Shown: positions 26,043-35,140 of the stretch, in pieces
Position numbering within the stretch: the stretch's first letter is position 1
Layout: each line of letters starts with the position of its first letter
Assembly (NCBI RefSeq): GCF_039542035.1
Contig: NZ_BAABHJ010000008.1
Location: 1 to 64,000, forward strand
Direction: 5' to 3'
Length of the DNA stretch: 64,000 nucleotides
Source of the DNA: Actinoallomurus liliacearum
GTDB taxonomy: Bacteria > Actinomycetota > Actinomycetes > Streptosporangiales > Streptosporangiaceae
The notes under the pieces: model-generated
The model's input: the letters and a program-made list of their open reading frames with translations, nothing else
Told to the model about the DNA's origin: nothing
The model's database searches: none
Made by a program: the position numbers and the translations under genes

Positions 26043-26281
26043 GAGGCGACGTACGGCCGCCGAGCGGCCCTTCTGCCGCGCGGAGCACAAGAGGTGCAAC
26101 GTGAACCCGCCGATCTCCTCGGCCGCCGGCTGCGGGCTGCGCCGGCCCTGACCGGCGCCCTGTGGTTCGCTGGGTTCGTGATCTCCACGACATCCATGCC
26201 TGGCGCGGTAGCCGTGCGTGCCGGGAGTCGGCGGCTCGGCGTGGCCCGGATCGGTCTTTTCGCCTGCCCGAGCGCCACGTC

Positions 26282-27301
26282 ATGACCGGGCGCCCGGGTT
26301 CGCCGGCCTCCGCAGCGGCCCCCGCGCGGACGGCCCCGCCGCTCGACCCCGAACTGGGCGCCGCTCTGGCGGCCCTGGGCGACCTGTCGCGGGAACGGCT
26401 CACCCCGGAGAACCTCGCCGCCCAGCGGGAACGGGACGCCGCCGGCCGGCCCCGGCCCACCGAGGAGGAGCTACGGGCCGACGGCCGCTTCGCGGTCGAA
26501 AAGCTGAGCGTGCCCGGCGCCGAGGGGGGTCCGGACGTCACGCTGGTGTACGCGCGGCCCGCCGACGCCGCCGGGCCGCTGCCGGTGCTGTACTACATGC
26601 ACGGCGGCGGGATGGTCATGGGTAACGCCTGGGCCGTCCTGCCGAAGATCCTCCGCGACTGGTCCGCCCCGCTTGGCCTGGCCGTCGTGTCCGTGGAGTA
26701 CCGGCTGGCGCCGGAGACCCCCTACCCCGGGCCGCTGGAGGACTGCCACGCCGGACTCCTCTGGACCGTCGGCCACGCGGACGAGCTCGGCATCGACGGC
26801 GAGCACCTGATCATCGGGGGCAAGAGCGCCGGCGGCGGGCTCGCCGCGGCCCTGACCCTGCTCAACCGGGACCGGGGCGACGGACCGGCACCCATCGGGC
26901 AGCTCCTGCAGTGCCCGATGCTCGACGACCGCCTCGACACCCTCTCCGCCCACCAGATGGCCGGCGTCGGCCTGTGGGACAGGTCCTCGACCGCCGTCGC
27001 CTGGCAGGCCTACCTGGGCGACCGGTACGGCGCCCCGGACCTGCCGCCGTACGCCGCTCCTGCCCGCGCCACCGATCTGAGCGGGCTGCCGCCCACCTAC
27101 ATCGACGTCGGCTCGGCCGAGACCTTCCGCGACGAGAACGTCGCCTACGCCCACGCGATCTGGCGGGCCGGCGGCGACGCCGAGCTCCACGTCTGGCCAG
27201 GCGCCTTCCACGGCTTCGACTCCTTCGCCCCCGCCGCGGCCCTCACTCGCGAAGCCCGCCACGCCCGAACCCGGTGGCTCAGCCGCATACTCGGCCGCTA
27301 G
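26282..27301 (+). CDS. Alpha/beta hydrolase of the hormone-sensitive lipase / Aes group
   Basis: A 339-residue carboxylesterase. The oxyanion-hole motif is in VLYYMHGGGMVMGN, the nucleophile Ser in IIGGKSAGGGLAAAL, the acid in SAETFRDENVAYA and the His in GAFHGFDSFAP. The 239-base gap before it shows no convincing gene. Its stop codon shares the four bases CTAG (27298-27301) with the stop of the convergent flavin monooxygenase, so the two genes meet without any spacer. Natural substrate unknown. Confidence 0.85.
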   Translation: MTGRPGSPASAAAPARTAPPLDPELGAALAALGDLSRERLTPENLAAQRERDAAGRPRPTEEELRADGRFAVEKLSVPGAEGGPDVTLVYARPADAAGPLPVLYYMHGGGMVMGNAWAVLPKILRDWSAPLGLAVVSVEYRLAPETPYPGPLEDCHAGLLWTVGHADELGIDGEHLIIGGKSAGGGLAAALTLLNRDRGDGPAPIGQLLQCPMLDDRLDTLSAHQMAGVGLWDRSSTAVAWQAYLGDRYGAPDLPPYAAPARATDLSGLPPTYIDVGSAETFRDENVAYAHAIWRAGGDAELHVWPGAFHGFDSFAPAAALTREARHARTRWLSRILGR

Positions 27302-28464
27302 GGGAGGCGAGAGGTCCAGTCGAGCAGGCGCAGCAGATCCTCGTCCCCACCGCTCGGTGAGGAGCGGGACGCTTCTCCGCCGCTTCCAGAGCCGGCGCGT
27401 ACGGGCCTGGCGCCGGTCATGCGGGCGCTGGCGGCGATATTCGCGTCCGTCCGCGGCCGCCGCAGCCCTTCGTACGTTTCCAGCGCCGCGTCGATCGTGC
27501 CGGCGTCGCGCAGTGCCTTGGCCAGCACGACCGCGTCCTCCATCGCCATGGATGCGCCCTGACCGGTCGCGGGCGACGCGGCGTGGGCGGCGTCGCCGAT
27601 GATCAGCATTCGGCGGGTGTGCCACGGTCCGACGGCCGGGAGGTCGTGGGCGTTGGTCGCCATGAGCCGGTCGCCGGTCGCCGCGACGATGTCCGCGGCG
27701 GGCGTGGCGTCCCGGCGAAGGAGCGGAAGGAGCTCCGCCCTCCATCGCACGGCCGTGCCCGCCGCGATCTCCTCGGCGGACAGTTCCGCACCCGTGACCC
27801 GGGCGAACCAGTAGGTCGTCCCGCCCGGCGACACGGCGTACCCGAACGCGGCCTCGCTCCCCCGCACCATCTCGAACGTTCCCGGCCGCTCCGCGCGCGG
27901 CGCCTCGGCGGCGTACCCGTAGAAGACGCGCTGACCCGCGTAACGTCGTGGAGCGGCGGCCGGATCGATCAGTCTCCGCAGGGTGGAGTTCAGCCCGTCC
28001 GCGCCGATCAGCAGATCGCAGCGGGCGGTGCCGCCGTCGCCGAACCGCGCGGTGACGCCGGTGGCGTCCTCGGCCGCGGCGACCAGCCGCTTCCCGTGCC
28101 GGATCGGGATCCCCCGGCGCAGCGCCTCGGACCGCAGCACCGCGCAGAGCTCCGCGCGGAGCAGGCAGCGGTAACGGGTCAGGGGATCGTCGTGCCCGCC
28201 CATCGGCCGGACGGCGATCTCGGCTCCCGTGTCGTCGGTCAGGCGCAGAGCGGTGAGCGGGAACCCGGCCTCGGCGACCGGCCGGGCGGCGTCGAGCTGC
28301 GCCAGTGCGACCATCCCGTTGCTCGCCAGCGTGAGGAACGCGCCGATGTCCGCGTCGGCGACCGGATGCGCCTCGTACACGGCGACCTCGAACCCGGCCT
28401 TGCCGAGCGCCAGCGCCGCCGTCAGCCCGCCGACGCCCCCGCCGGCGATCACGATCGATGTCAT
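27298..28464 (-). CDS. FAD-dependent monooxygenase
   Basis: A 388-residue class A flavoprotein hydroxylase: GGGVGGLTAALAL binds the ADP part of FAD at the N-terminus. DLLIGADGLNSTLRR is the conserved DG motif, and RMLIIGDAAHAASPATGQG is the second FAD site. It resembles TetX- and zeaxanthin-epoxidase-like enzymes that hydroxylate small aromatics. The start is the ATG 8 bases after GGAG. Tail is Gly/Ser-rich. Monocistronic; converges on the esterase gene. Confidence 0.85.
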   Translation of the reverse strand: MTSIVIAGGGVGGLTAALALGKAGFEVAVYEAHPVADADIGAFLTLASNGMVALAQLDAARPVAEAGFPLTALRLTDDTGAEIAVRPMGGHDDPLTRYRCLLRAELCAVLRSEALRRGIPIRHGKRLVAAAEDATGVTARFGDGGTARCDLLIGADGLNSTLRRLIDPAAAPRRYAGQRVFYGYAAEAPRAERPGTFEMVRGSEAAFGYAVSPGGTTYWFARVTGAELSAEEIAAGTAVRWRAELLPLLRRDATPAADIVAATGDRLMATNAHDLPAVGPWHTRRMLIIGDAAHAASPATGQGASMAMEDAVVLAKALRDAGTIDAALETYEGLRRPRTDANIAASARMTGARPVRAGSGSGGEASRSSPSGGDEDLLRLLDWTSRLP

Positions 28465-28558
28465 CCCGTATCTCCGTCCCCGCTCGACTACTCCCACACC
28501 GAACTGTCAGCGGCCCATGTCATCCTTTGCGCAGCCGAGCGATCGAGCAAGAGGTGCC

Positions 28559-29197
28559 ATGAAAGAGCCCCCGGTTCGCCGTCTCCCGAAGAACGACTCG
28601 CTCCATCCCGTCCTCCGTTACCTTGCTCTCGCTCTCGGCGCCCTGATCGCCGGGGGCGCCTGCGCCGGCCTTCTCTACCTGCTGGTCCGATTCGTCGCCG
28701 CGTACTGGCCGTGGATCGTCACCGTGGCCGCGATCGCGCTGGTCCTGCTGGTCGCCGGGCTCGTCACGACCGCCGTGCGGCGGCACCAGGCCAGGATGCG
28801 CGAGGAGCAGCTGCGCGCGATCGCGAACCTCAATCGTGTCGATGTCATGACCGGGGCCCAGTTCGAGGATCTCGTCGCCAGACTGCTCGAGCGGGACGGC
28901 TACCGCTCGGTCCAGGTCGTCGGCCGGGCCGGTGACCGCGGCGTCGACGTGACCGCGTTCTCCCCCGACGGGCGCCGGGTCGCGGTGCAGTGCAAACGCC
29001 AGAAGAAGACCGTCGGCTCGGACCGGATCCGCAACCTGATCGGCGCCGTGCACGGCGGTTACGCCGGTCACGTCGGCGTGCTGGTCACCTCGAGCACCTT
29101 CACGAGGCCCGCGCTGGCGGAGGCCGATGGCAGGCTCGTCCTCGTCGACCGGAACGACCTCGTCCGCTGGATGGACGGCGAGGGCCTGATCCTCTGA
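28559..29197 (+). CDS. Membrane-anchored Mrr-type restriction endonuclease-like protein
   Basis: A 212-residue protein. Two membrane helices (about 20-43 and 49-72) precede a cytoplasmic Mrr_cat nuclease domain: FEDLVARLLERDGY (Glu103), GRAGDRGVDVTAF (Asp130) and RRVAVQCKRQKK (Gln144-x-Lys146). This is a complete PD-(D/E)xK site. Mrr-type nucleases cut modified DNA, and the domain also occurs in other nucleases. No methyltransferase or specificity subunit is adjacent. The membrane anchor suggests a role at the cell boundary, such as cleaving incoming DNA; this is inference. Confidence 0.8.
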   Translation: MKEPPVRRLPKNDSLHPVLRYLALALGALIAGGACAGLLYLLVRFVAAYWPWIVTVAAIALVLLVAGLVTTAVRRHQARMREEQLRAIANLNRVDVMTGAQFEDLVARLLERDGYRSVQVVGRAGDRGVDVTAFSPDGRRVAVQCKRQKKTVGSDRIRNLIGAVHGGYAGHVGVLVTSSTFTRPALAEADGRLVLVDRNDLVRWMDGEGLIL

Positions 29198-29210
29198 CCT
29201 CCGGTGGAGA

Positions 29211-30263
29211 TCAGACGACGAGGCCCTGGCCGGTGATCAGCGGGAGGTCGAGGGCGGTGAGGAGGCCCGGGGCGGCCTGGACGACGGTGGGGACGGCGTT
29301 GACGAGGCGCATCGCGGTGGCCTTGAGGCCGGCCGTGTTGTGGTCGCCGTCGGTGCCGAGGAGTTGCAGGTCGACGGTGTAGTTCGGCTCGCCGCGCACC
29401 TCGACGCGGTAGCAGCCCTTGCCCGCAGGCTGCGGCCAGTCGGGGGCCAGGTCGTCGCGCAGCCGGGTGACGTGTTCCAGCACGATGACCGGACGACCGC
29501 CGCGCATCCCGCGCAGCTCGAAGCGCAGCGCGGCGGCGGTGCCCTTCTCGATCCGGCCGGCGTCGACGTCGAACGCCTCCGGGGCGGGCAGGCGGGTGTA
29601 CCACTCCTCCAGGCCGTCCAGCTCGACGTCGAGGCCGGCGGCGAGCTGGCGGACGACGCTGCCCCAGGCGAGGGACAGCACGCCCGGCTGGAGCAGCATC
29701 GGCACGTCGTCCATCGGACGGCCGAAGCCCATGATGTCGAAGAGCACGGTGGCCTGGTCGTACGTCGCGTAGTTGAGGATCTCCAGGCAGCGCACCTCGG
29801 TGATGCGCTCGCTGATGCTCGTGACGGTCAGCGGCAGCCAGTCGTTGGCGAAGCCGGGGTCGACGCCGTTCACCCAGATCGAGACGCCGCCGTCGAGGGC
29901 GGCCTGCCGGATCGGCGAACCCATGGCCTCGTCGGGGAACTGCAGGAAGACGGGGCTGGACGAGACGACGTTGACGCCCGCGCGGAGAATGCGCTGCAGG
30001 TCGTCGAGGGCCTCGGCGAGCCGTACGTCGGCCATGGACGTGTAGACGACGCAGTCGGGCCGGAGGGCGAGGACGGCGTCGGCGTCGTTCGTGGCGGTCA
30101 CGCCGAGCGCGCCGATCCCGGCCAGCTCTCCGGCGTTCTTGCCCACTTTGGCCGGGTTGGAGACCCAGACTCCCGCAAGTTCCAGGTCGGGGCGTGCGGT
30201 GATGCCGATCAGCGCGTTACGGCCGACGTTCCCGGTGCCCCACAGCACCACGCGATACGTCAT
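29211..30263 (-). CDS. Dihydrodipicolinate reductase-like NAD(P)-dependent oxidoreductase
   Basis: A 350-residue Rossmann-fold enzyme beginning YRVVLWGTGNVGRNALIGI, with GVWVSNPAKVGKNAGELAG, DCVVYTSMADVR and VNVVSSSPVFLQFP. It resembles the DapB-like 2,4-diaminopentanoate dehydrogenase group; numerous homologues in mycobacteria and related taxa are linked to lipid or sterol metabolism by neighbourhood. ATG start with AGAGAGG upstream. A KstR-like half-palindrome lies about 55 bases upstream. Real substrate unknown. Confidence 0.75.
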   Translation of the reverse strand: MTYRVVLWGTGNVGRNALIGITARPDLELAGVWVSNPAKVGKNAGELAGIGALGVTATNDADAVLALRPDCVVYTSMADVRLAEALDDLQRILRAGVNVVSSSPVFLQFPDEAMGSPIRQAALDGGVSIWVNGVDPGFANDWLPLTVTSISERITEVRCLEILNYATYDQATVLFDIMGFGRPMDDVPMLLQPGVLSLAWGSVVRQLAAGLDVELDGLEEWYTRLPAPEAFDVDAGRIEKGTAAALRFELRGMRGGRPVIVLEHVTRLRDDLAPDWPQPAGKGCYRVEVRGEPNYTVDLQLLGTDGDHNTAGLKATAMRLVNAVPTVVQAAPGLLTALDLPLITGQGLVV

Positions 30264-30654
30264 GCGGGCCTCTCTGGTCGAAGGCGGACCGGAAGCACGG
30301 CAAGATCGTAAACAGCGCTAGAACAAGTTACAAGGGAGGACCGTCGGTACGCCGCCGCCGCCGTCGGCCCGGGGCCGGGCCGATGGCGGTCACGTGGTCA
30401 GCCGCAGGCGACCAGGCCGCTCGTGTAGCTCCCGCTGACCCCGCTGCTGGTCGTGATGTCACCCGAGACCTGCACGCACCGGTCCGGGGCGTACCGGTAG
30501 ACCGGCCAACGCCGCGCGCCTCTGCACGGCGTGCGGCGATCACCGGCGATCGATTCTACGAGCGGACGACCAGAAAGATCATTAACATCCGGCCGAAGCC
30601 GGGCGGATGATGAGGACACGCTCGCTTGATCACGGCTCCGGCCGTGCCGGGAGA
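30264..30654 (-). other. Intergenic region with operator and possible gene remnant
   Basis: About 390 bases between two leftward oxidoreductase genes. It contains an AACnnGTT operator-like site (30319-30332). Near 30398-30500 the minus strand reads VYRYAPDRCVQVSGDITTSS then GVSGSYTSGLVACG. That composition suggests the end of a small secreted Cys-containing protein, without an intact start. I rate the remnant as possible only. Confidence 0.35.
30319..30332. promoter_or_regulatory. KstR-like operator site upstream of the DapB-like gene
   Basis: TAGAACAAGTTACA fits the pattern TnnAACnnGTTnnA recognised by KstR-type TetR regulators of sterol and lipid catabolism. A second site of the same form is 31455-31468, next to a TetR gene. 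Binding by that TetR protein is inferred. Confidence 0.45.
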
Positions 30655-31434
30655 TCACAGGTCGGGCAGACCGAGGTCCAGGGTCGGCTGGTCGGTGCCG
30701 CCGTCGACCTCGAGGACGCGGCCGGTGACGAACGCGCCCGCGGGCGAGGCGAGATAGAGCACGGCCGCGGCGATGTCCTCCGGGTCGCCGATGCGACCGA
30801 GCGGGGTGTTGTTCTCCACGGCCGTCCGCAGCTCGTCGTTGCCGGTCACGATCTCCAGTGCGGACGTGGCGACCGCGCCGGCGGCGATCGCGTTGACGCG
30901 GATCCGCGGCGCCAGGTCGCGCGCCGCCATCCGGGTGTAGTGCGCCAGCGCCGCCTTGACCGTGCCGTACGCCAGGAAGCCGCGGCCGGTGACGCGGCCC
31001 ATCACCGAGGAGATGTTGACGACGGCGCCCTCGGTCATGTGCGGCACGGCCGCGCGGGTCAGGGCGTGCGCGATGCCGACGTTGAAGTGGAACGCCTCGG
31101 CCAGGAACTCGTCGGTCGTGTCGAGGAACGCCCGCGGCAGGGTGCCGCCGACGTTGTTCACCACCACGTCGATCCGGCCGAACGCCTCGGCCGCCGCCGC
31201 GGCCAGCCCGGCGGCGGCCGTCAGGTCGGTGAGGTCGGCGGCCACGACGACCGCCCGCCGCCCGGCGTCCTCGATCTCGCGGGCGACCTTGCGGAGCTGG
31301 TCCTCGCTGCGGGCGGAGACGAGCACGTCGGCGCCGGCCTGGGCGAGCGCGACCGCGGTCGCGGCTCCGATCCCGCGTCCGGCGCCCGTCACGATCGCGG
31401 CCCGGTCGGTCAGTCGGAAACGATCGAGGATCAC
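30655..31434 (-). CDS. Short-chain dehydrogenase/reductase
   Basis: A 259-residue classical SDR: AAIVTGAGRGIGAATAVAL, VVVNNVGG, INISS-type serine in VVNISSVMG and FLAYGTVKAALAHY with Tyr-x-x-x-Lys. The C-terminus keeps the usual VTGRVLEVDGGTDQP. An AACnnGTT site lies 20 bases upstream of its start, between it and the divergent TetR gene. It may work with the DapB-like enzyme downstream; the 390-base gap argues for separate promoters but a shared operator form argues for a common regulon. Confidence 0.85.
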   Translation of the reverse strand: MILDRFRLTDRAAIVTGAGRGIGAATAVALAQAGADVLVSARSEDQLRKVAREIEDAGRRAVVVAADLTDLTAAAGLAAAAAEAFGRIDVVVNNVGGTLPRAFLDTTDEFLAEAFHFNVGIAHALTRAAVPHMTEGAVVNISSVMGRVTGRGFLAYGTVKAALAHYTRMAARDLAPRIRVNAIAAGAVATSALEIVTGNDELRTAVENNTPLGRIGDPEDIAAAVLYLASPAGAFVTGRVLEVDGGTDQPTLDLGLPDL

Positions 31435-31454
31435 GACGCGAGCCTAAGCAGAAC

Positions 31455-31468
31455 TAGAACCCGTTTCA
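31455..31468. promoter_or_regulatory. KstR-like operator site between SDR and TetR genes
   Basis: TAGAACCCGTTTCA matches TnnAACnnGTTnnA, flanked by AAC and ATT giving a partly extended dyad. It sits in the 97-base divergent region, 20 bases from the SDR start and 63 from the TetR start, a position where one repressor could control both. Confidence 0.5.
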
Positions 31469-31531
31469 ATACCGAAAATCTTGCCGTGACGGCATCTTTT
31501 CCTCTTCGGCAAGATCCGTTACGGTGACCTC

Positions 31532-32158
31532 ATGGTCGATGGCGAAGGGGCTCCCCTGGGGCTGCGGGAACGGAAGAAGCGGGAGACGCGTGCGGCGTTG
31601 AGCTGGGCGACGATCCGCCTGAGCGTCGAGCGCGGCTGGGACGCGGTGACGATCGAGGACATCACCGCCGAGGCGAACGTCTCGGTCCGCACCTTCCGCA
31701 ACTACTTCTCCAGCAAGGCCGAGGCGTTCACCGCCTGGCACCTGGACCGGATGCTGCGCGTCGCGGACGACCTGCGGGCCCGCCCTGCGGACGAGCCGCT
31801 GCGCGAGGCGATCACCCAGGTGGTCCGGGCGCGGTTCACTCCGGAGGGCGGCGAGGGCGGGCAGCCGCCCAGCCGGGAGTGGGTCGGCGGCATCCGTCTC
31901 ATGCTCACCGAGCCCGACGTGCAGGGCGAGTTCCTCAAGGCCAACATGATCATCCAAGGGGAGCTGGCCAAGGCGATCGCCGAGCGGACCGGCACGGACG
32001 CGGACCGCGACGTCTATCCGGCCCTCGTCGCCGGCGTGACCGGCACGGCCGCCACGGTCGCCATCGACCACTGGCTGCGCGCCGACTCCTCCGTCCCGGT
32101 CGCCCGGTTGATGAACGAGGTGTTCGACCGGCTCTGGGCCGGCCTGCCCGTCCCCTGA
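31532..32158 (+). CDS. TetR-family transcriptional regulator
   Basis: A 208-residue repressor with an N-terminal TetR HTH (RETRAALSWATIRLSVERGW, then VTIEDITAEANVSVRTFRNYF) and a helical ligand domain. Divergent from the SDR gene, upstream of a flavin monooxygenase. The nearby AACnnGTT sites are candidate targets. Ligand unknown. Confidence 0.85.
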   Translation: MVDGEGAPLGLRERKKRETRAALSWATIRLSVERGWDAVTIEDITAEANVSVRTFRNYFSSKAEAFTAWHLDRMLRVADDLRARPADEPLREAITQVVRARFTPEGGEGGQPPSREWVGGIRLMLTEPDVQGEFLKANMIIQGELAKAIAERTGTDADRDVYPALVAGVTGTAATVAIDHWLRADSSVPVARLMNEVFDRLWAGLPVP

Positions 32159-32243
32159 CCCCCTCCCTTCGACAGCCCGCGCCGCCGCGAAGCGCCGGTG
32201 GCCGCCGGGCCATCCCGTCATGCCCTTCGACAGGAGAACTCTG

Positions 32244-33782
32244 ATGATCAACGACGTCGTCATCGCCGGTGCCGGCCCGAACGGCCTGATGCTGGCGTGC
32301 GAGCTCGGCCTCGCCGGACTGCGCCCGATCGTGCTGGAGCGGCTGCCGCAGCCGAGCACGGAGCCCCGCGCGAACGGCCTGGTCGGCCAGGTCGTGCGCG
32401 CGCTCGACCGCCGTGGCCTGTACGAGCGCCTCAGCGAGAGCAAGGAACCGCCGGCGCCCGTCCCCGGATACGTCTTCGGCGCCCTCCCCCTGGACCTGAG
32501 CCCTCTGGAGGACAACCCGATCCACCTGCTCCCGGTGCCTCAGGTCCGCATCGCGCAGGTCCTCGCGGAGCGCGCGGTCGAGCTCGGCGCGGAGATCCGG
32601 TACGGCCACGGCCTCGTCGACATCGAGCAGGACGACGAGGCCGTCACCGCCACGGTCGCGGGGCCGGACGGCTCCTACCGGCTCCGCGCCCGGTACCTGG
32701 TCGGCGCGGACGGCGGACGCAGCGTGACGCGGAAGCTGTCCGGCATCGAGTTCCCCGGCGTGAGCAGGGACGACAGCGTCTCCCGTACCGTGACCGCCTA
32801 CCCGCCCGCCGCGTGGGTGGACCCGGCGACCGGGACCCTGGACGTCCCCGGCTACGGGGTCATCCCGCCCTTCCTGCACCACCGCACCGAGCGCGGGCTC
32901 TTCGTCTTCGCGCCGTTCCCCGGCCGGGAGCCGCTGGTCACCACGCTGGAGTGGGAGAAGCCCGAGGCCGAGACCGACCCCATGACGCTGGAGGAGATGC
33001 GGGAGAGCATCCAGCGGGTGCTCGGCGTCGACATGCCGCTCGAGCCGCCGAAGGGCGACGGGCCCCCCATGCTGCGCCGGTTGACCGGCGGGAACACGCG
33101 CGTGGCCGAGCGGTTCCGCGACCGGCGGGTGCTCCTGGTCGGCGACGCGGCCCACGTGCACTCCGCGATCGGCGGGCCGGGGCTCAACCTCGGTCTGCAG
33201 GACACCGTGAACCTCGGCTGGAAGCTCGCCGCCGAGCTCCGCGGGCAGGCCCCGACGGGGCTGCTCGACACGTACGAGACCGAGCGGCGGCCCGCCGCCG
33301 AGCGCGTCGTCATGCACACACAGGCGCAGTCCACTCTAATCGCCCCCGGCAGTGCGGTCACCGCGCTACGCGAGCTGTTCGGCGAGCTGCTCCGCGACCC
33401 GGCCAACGTGAAGCGCATCGCGGAGATGATGGCCGGCGCGGACCTCCGCTACGACATGGGCGTACGCGACGCGCACCCCCTCGTCGGACGGTGGGCGCCG
33501 GACCTGACGCTGCGCACGGCCACGAGGACGGTGCGGCTGGCGGAGCTGGCCCGATCCGGGCGGCCCATGCTGCTGGACCTGACCGAGGACGCCTCCCTCG
33601 GGCAGGCGGTGTCCGCCGACCGGATCGACCTCGTCACCGCGCGCGCGGACGGTCCCGAGCCGCCGGCCACCGCCCTGCTCCTGCGGCCGGACTGCTACGT
33701 CGCCTGGGCGTCGGCCGCCGCCCGCCCGGACGCCGCCGAACTGGACGGGCTGCGCGCGGCCGTACGGCGCTGGTTCGGCTGA
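32244..33782 (+). CDS. FAD-dependent aromatic monooxygenase (UbiH/PgaE-like)
   Basis: A 512-residue class A hydroxylase: VVIAGAGPNGLMLACEL at the N-terminus, YLVGADGGRSVTRKLSG, VLLVGDAAHVHSAIGGPGLN and GLQDTVNLGWKLAAEL. A thioredoxin-like C-terminal domain follows, as in the polyketide and phenol hydroxylase group including rifampicin monooxygenase relatives. AGGAGA lies 6 bases from the ATG. Located after the TetR gene by 85 bases in the same direction, so it could be its main target. Substrate may be an aromatic antibiotic or aromatic acid; not determinable here. Confidence 0.85.
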   Translation: MINDVVIAGAGPNGLMLACELGLAGLRPIVLERLPQPSTEPRANGLVGQVVRALDRRGLYERLSESKEPPAPVPGYVFGALPLDLSPLEDNPIHLLPVPQVRIAQVLAERAVELGAEIRYGHGLVDIEQDDEAVTATVAGPDGSYRLRARYLVGADGGRSVTRKLSGIEFPGVSRDDSVSRTVTAYPPAAWVDPATGTLDVPGYGVIPPFLHHRTERGLFVFAPFPGREPLVTTLEWEKPEAETDPMTLEEMRESIQRVLGVDMPLEPPKGDGPPMLRRLTGGNTRVAERFRDRRVLLVGDAAHVHSAIGGPGLNLGLQDTVNLGWKLAAELRGQAPTGLLDTYETERRPAAERVVMHTQAQSTLIAPGSAVTALRELFGELLRDPANVKRIAEMMAGADLRYDMGVRDAHPLVGRWAPDLTLRTATRTVRLAELARSGRPMLLDLTEDASLGQAVSADRIDLVTARADGPEPPATALLLRPDCYVAWASAAARPDAAELDGLRAAVRRWFG

Positions 33783-35117
33783 TCAGTACGGCGAGCCGTC
33801 CGCGGTCAGCTCGGTCAGGTGCTCGACGAGCAGGTCGCGGAAGACGCGGAACTCGCGGAGGTCCGGCCCGAACACCTCGGTGATCCCCAGGAGCGCGTCG
33901 ACCACCTCGTCCGGCCGGCCCGCCCGGGAGACGGCCATGCGCAGGTGGTCGGCGAGCGGGTCGTCGAGCTCCTTCGCGGTCCAGACGTGCCGCATCCACG
34001 CCGCGACGGCCAGCGCGGCCCAGCGGGGCTCGGCGCCGGCCGCGAGGCGGTCGCGGACGACGCCGAGCAGCCGCTGCGGGAGCTTCTGCGAGCCGTCCAT
34101 CGCGATCTGCGCGGTCCGGTGCCTCAGCGCCGGGTTGGCGAACCGGGTGAGCAGCGACGCCTTGTACTCCTCCAGGTCGAAGCCGGCCGGCACGGTGAGC
34201 GTCGGGGTGGCGTCCTCGTCCATGTAGCGGCGCACGGCGTCGCCCAGCGCGTCCACCGCCTCGGCGGCGTACTCGAACCGCGAGCCGAGGTAGGCCAGCA
34301 TCGAGTGGGAGCCGTTGAGCAGCCGGAGCTTCATCAGCTCGTACGGCGCGACGTCGCCGGTGAAGATCGCGCCGGCCTTGTCCCAGGCGGGACGGCCCGC
34401 CGCGAAGGAGTCCTCGATCACCCACTGCGTGAACGGCTCGGTCACGACGACGCCGTGGTCGCGGACGCCGAGCAGGCGCTCGGCCTCGTCCAGGTCCGCA
34501 GGCGTGGTCGCGGGCACGATCCGGTCGACCATCGTCGCCGGGAACGCCGTGGCACAGGTGATCTTCACGCCCGCGCGCTCGGCGTACTCCTCGACCATGC
34601 CGCGCAGCGTCGCGCCGTTGGCGGTCAGGTTGTCGCAGCACAGGACGGTCACCGGCGCCTCCCGCCGGGACAGGCCCCGGACGAGCCGGCCGAGCACCGT
34701 GCGCGGCTCGCGGCCGGTGAGGTCGAGGCAGACCTCCGGGTCGTCCATCCGCAGCCGCCCGGTCGCCGGGTCGTGCCGGTAGCCCTTCTCCGTAACGGTC
34801 AGCGAGACGATCCGCACGGCCGAATCGGCGATGCGCTCGGCGGTCGCGTCGCCGGTGCGCACCTCCCGTACCGCGCCGATGATCCGCGCCGACACGCCCT
34901 CGGATCCGCGTTCGAGCACGCTGTACAGCCCGTCCTGCGGAGCCAGTTGGTCGACCACGGTCGCGCTGCGCTGGGTGATCCCGCAGATCCCCCAGCCGTC
35001 ACCGGCGTCCTCGGTGTAGACCGCCTGGTGCGCCCGGTGGAACGCGCCGATGCCCAGGTGCACGATCCCCACCGACGACGGCACCGGCCGCGGCCGGGTC
35101 GTCAGGGACAGCCGCAT
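33783..35117 (-). CDS. Mannitol dehydrogenase family oxidoreductase (fructuronate/tagaturonate reductase-like)
   Basis: A 444-residue NAD-dependent polyol or hexonate dehydrogenase: VGIVHLGIGAFHRAHQAVYT, VTVLCCDNLTANGATLRGMV, VTEPFTQWVIEDSF, YELMKLRLLNGSHSMLAYLG. The last holds the Lys-x5-N-x3-H catalytic pattern of the family. GGGAGGAC lies 5 bases before the ATG. It is the last gene of the leftward ABC-sugar acid operon. In hexuronate catabolism members reduce fructuronate (UxuB) or tagaturonate (UxaB); which one applies here is not clear from sequence. Confidence 0.85.
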   Translation of the reverse strand: MRLSLTTRPRPVPSSVGIVHLGIGAFHRAHQAVYTEDAGDGWGICGITQRSATVVDQLAPQDGLYSVLERGSEGVSARIIGAVREVRTGDATAERIADSAVRIVSLTVTEKGYRHDPATGRLRMDDPEVCLDLTGREPRTVLGRLVRGLSRREAPVTVLCCDNLTANGATLRGMVEEYAERAGVKITCATAFPATMVDRIVPATTPADLDEAERLLGVRDHGVVVTEPFTQWVIEDSFAAGRPAWDKAGAIFTGDVAPYELMKLRLLNGSHSMLAYLGSRFEYAAEAVDALGDAVRRYMDEDATPTLTVPAGFDLEEYKASLLTRFANPALRHRTAQIAMDGSQKLPQRLLGVVRDRLAAGAEPRWAALAVAAWMRHVWTAKELDDPLADHLRMAVSRAGRPDEVVDALLGITEVFGPDLREFRVFRDLLVEHLTELTADGSPY

Positions 35118-35140
35118 GGTGTCCTCCCATTGATGCGTGT

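Noticed and set aside
26043..26281. Possible small gene between the SDR and the esterase
   Set aside because: Frames on both strands lack a ribosome site or any recognisable sequence; the region is 239 bases and the esterase start at 26282 is well supported.
28500..29197. A full restriction-modification system around the Mrr-type gene
   Set aside because: No DNA methyltransferase or specificity gene is adjacent; neighbours are oxidoreductases. The nuclease is reported alone.
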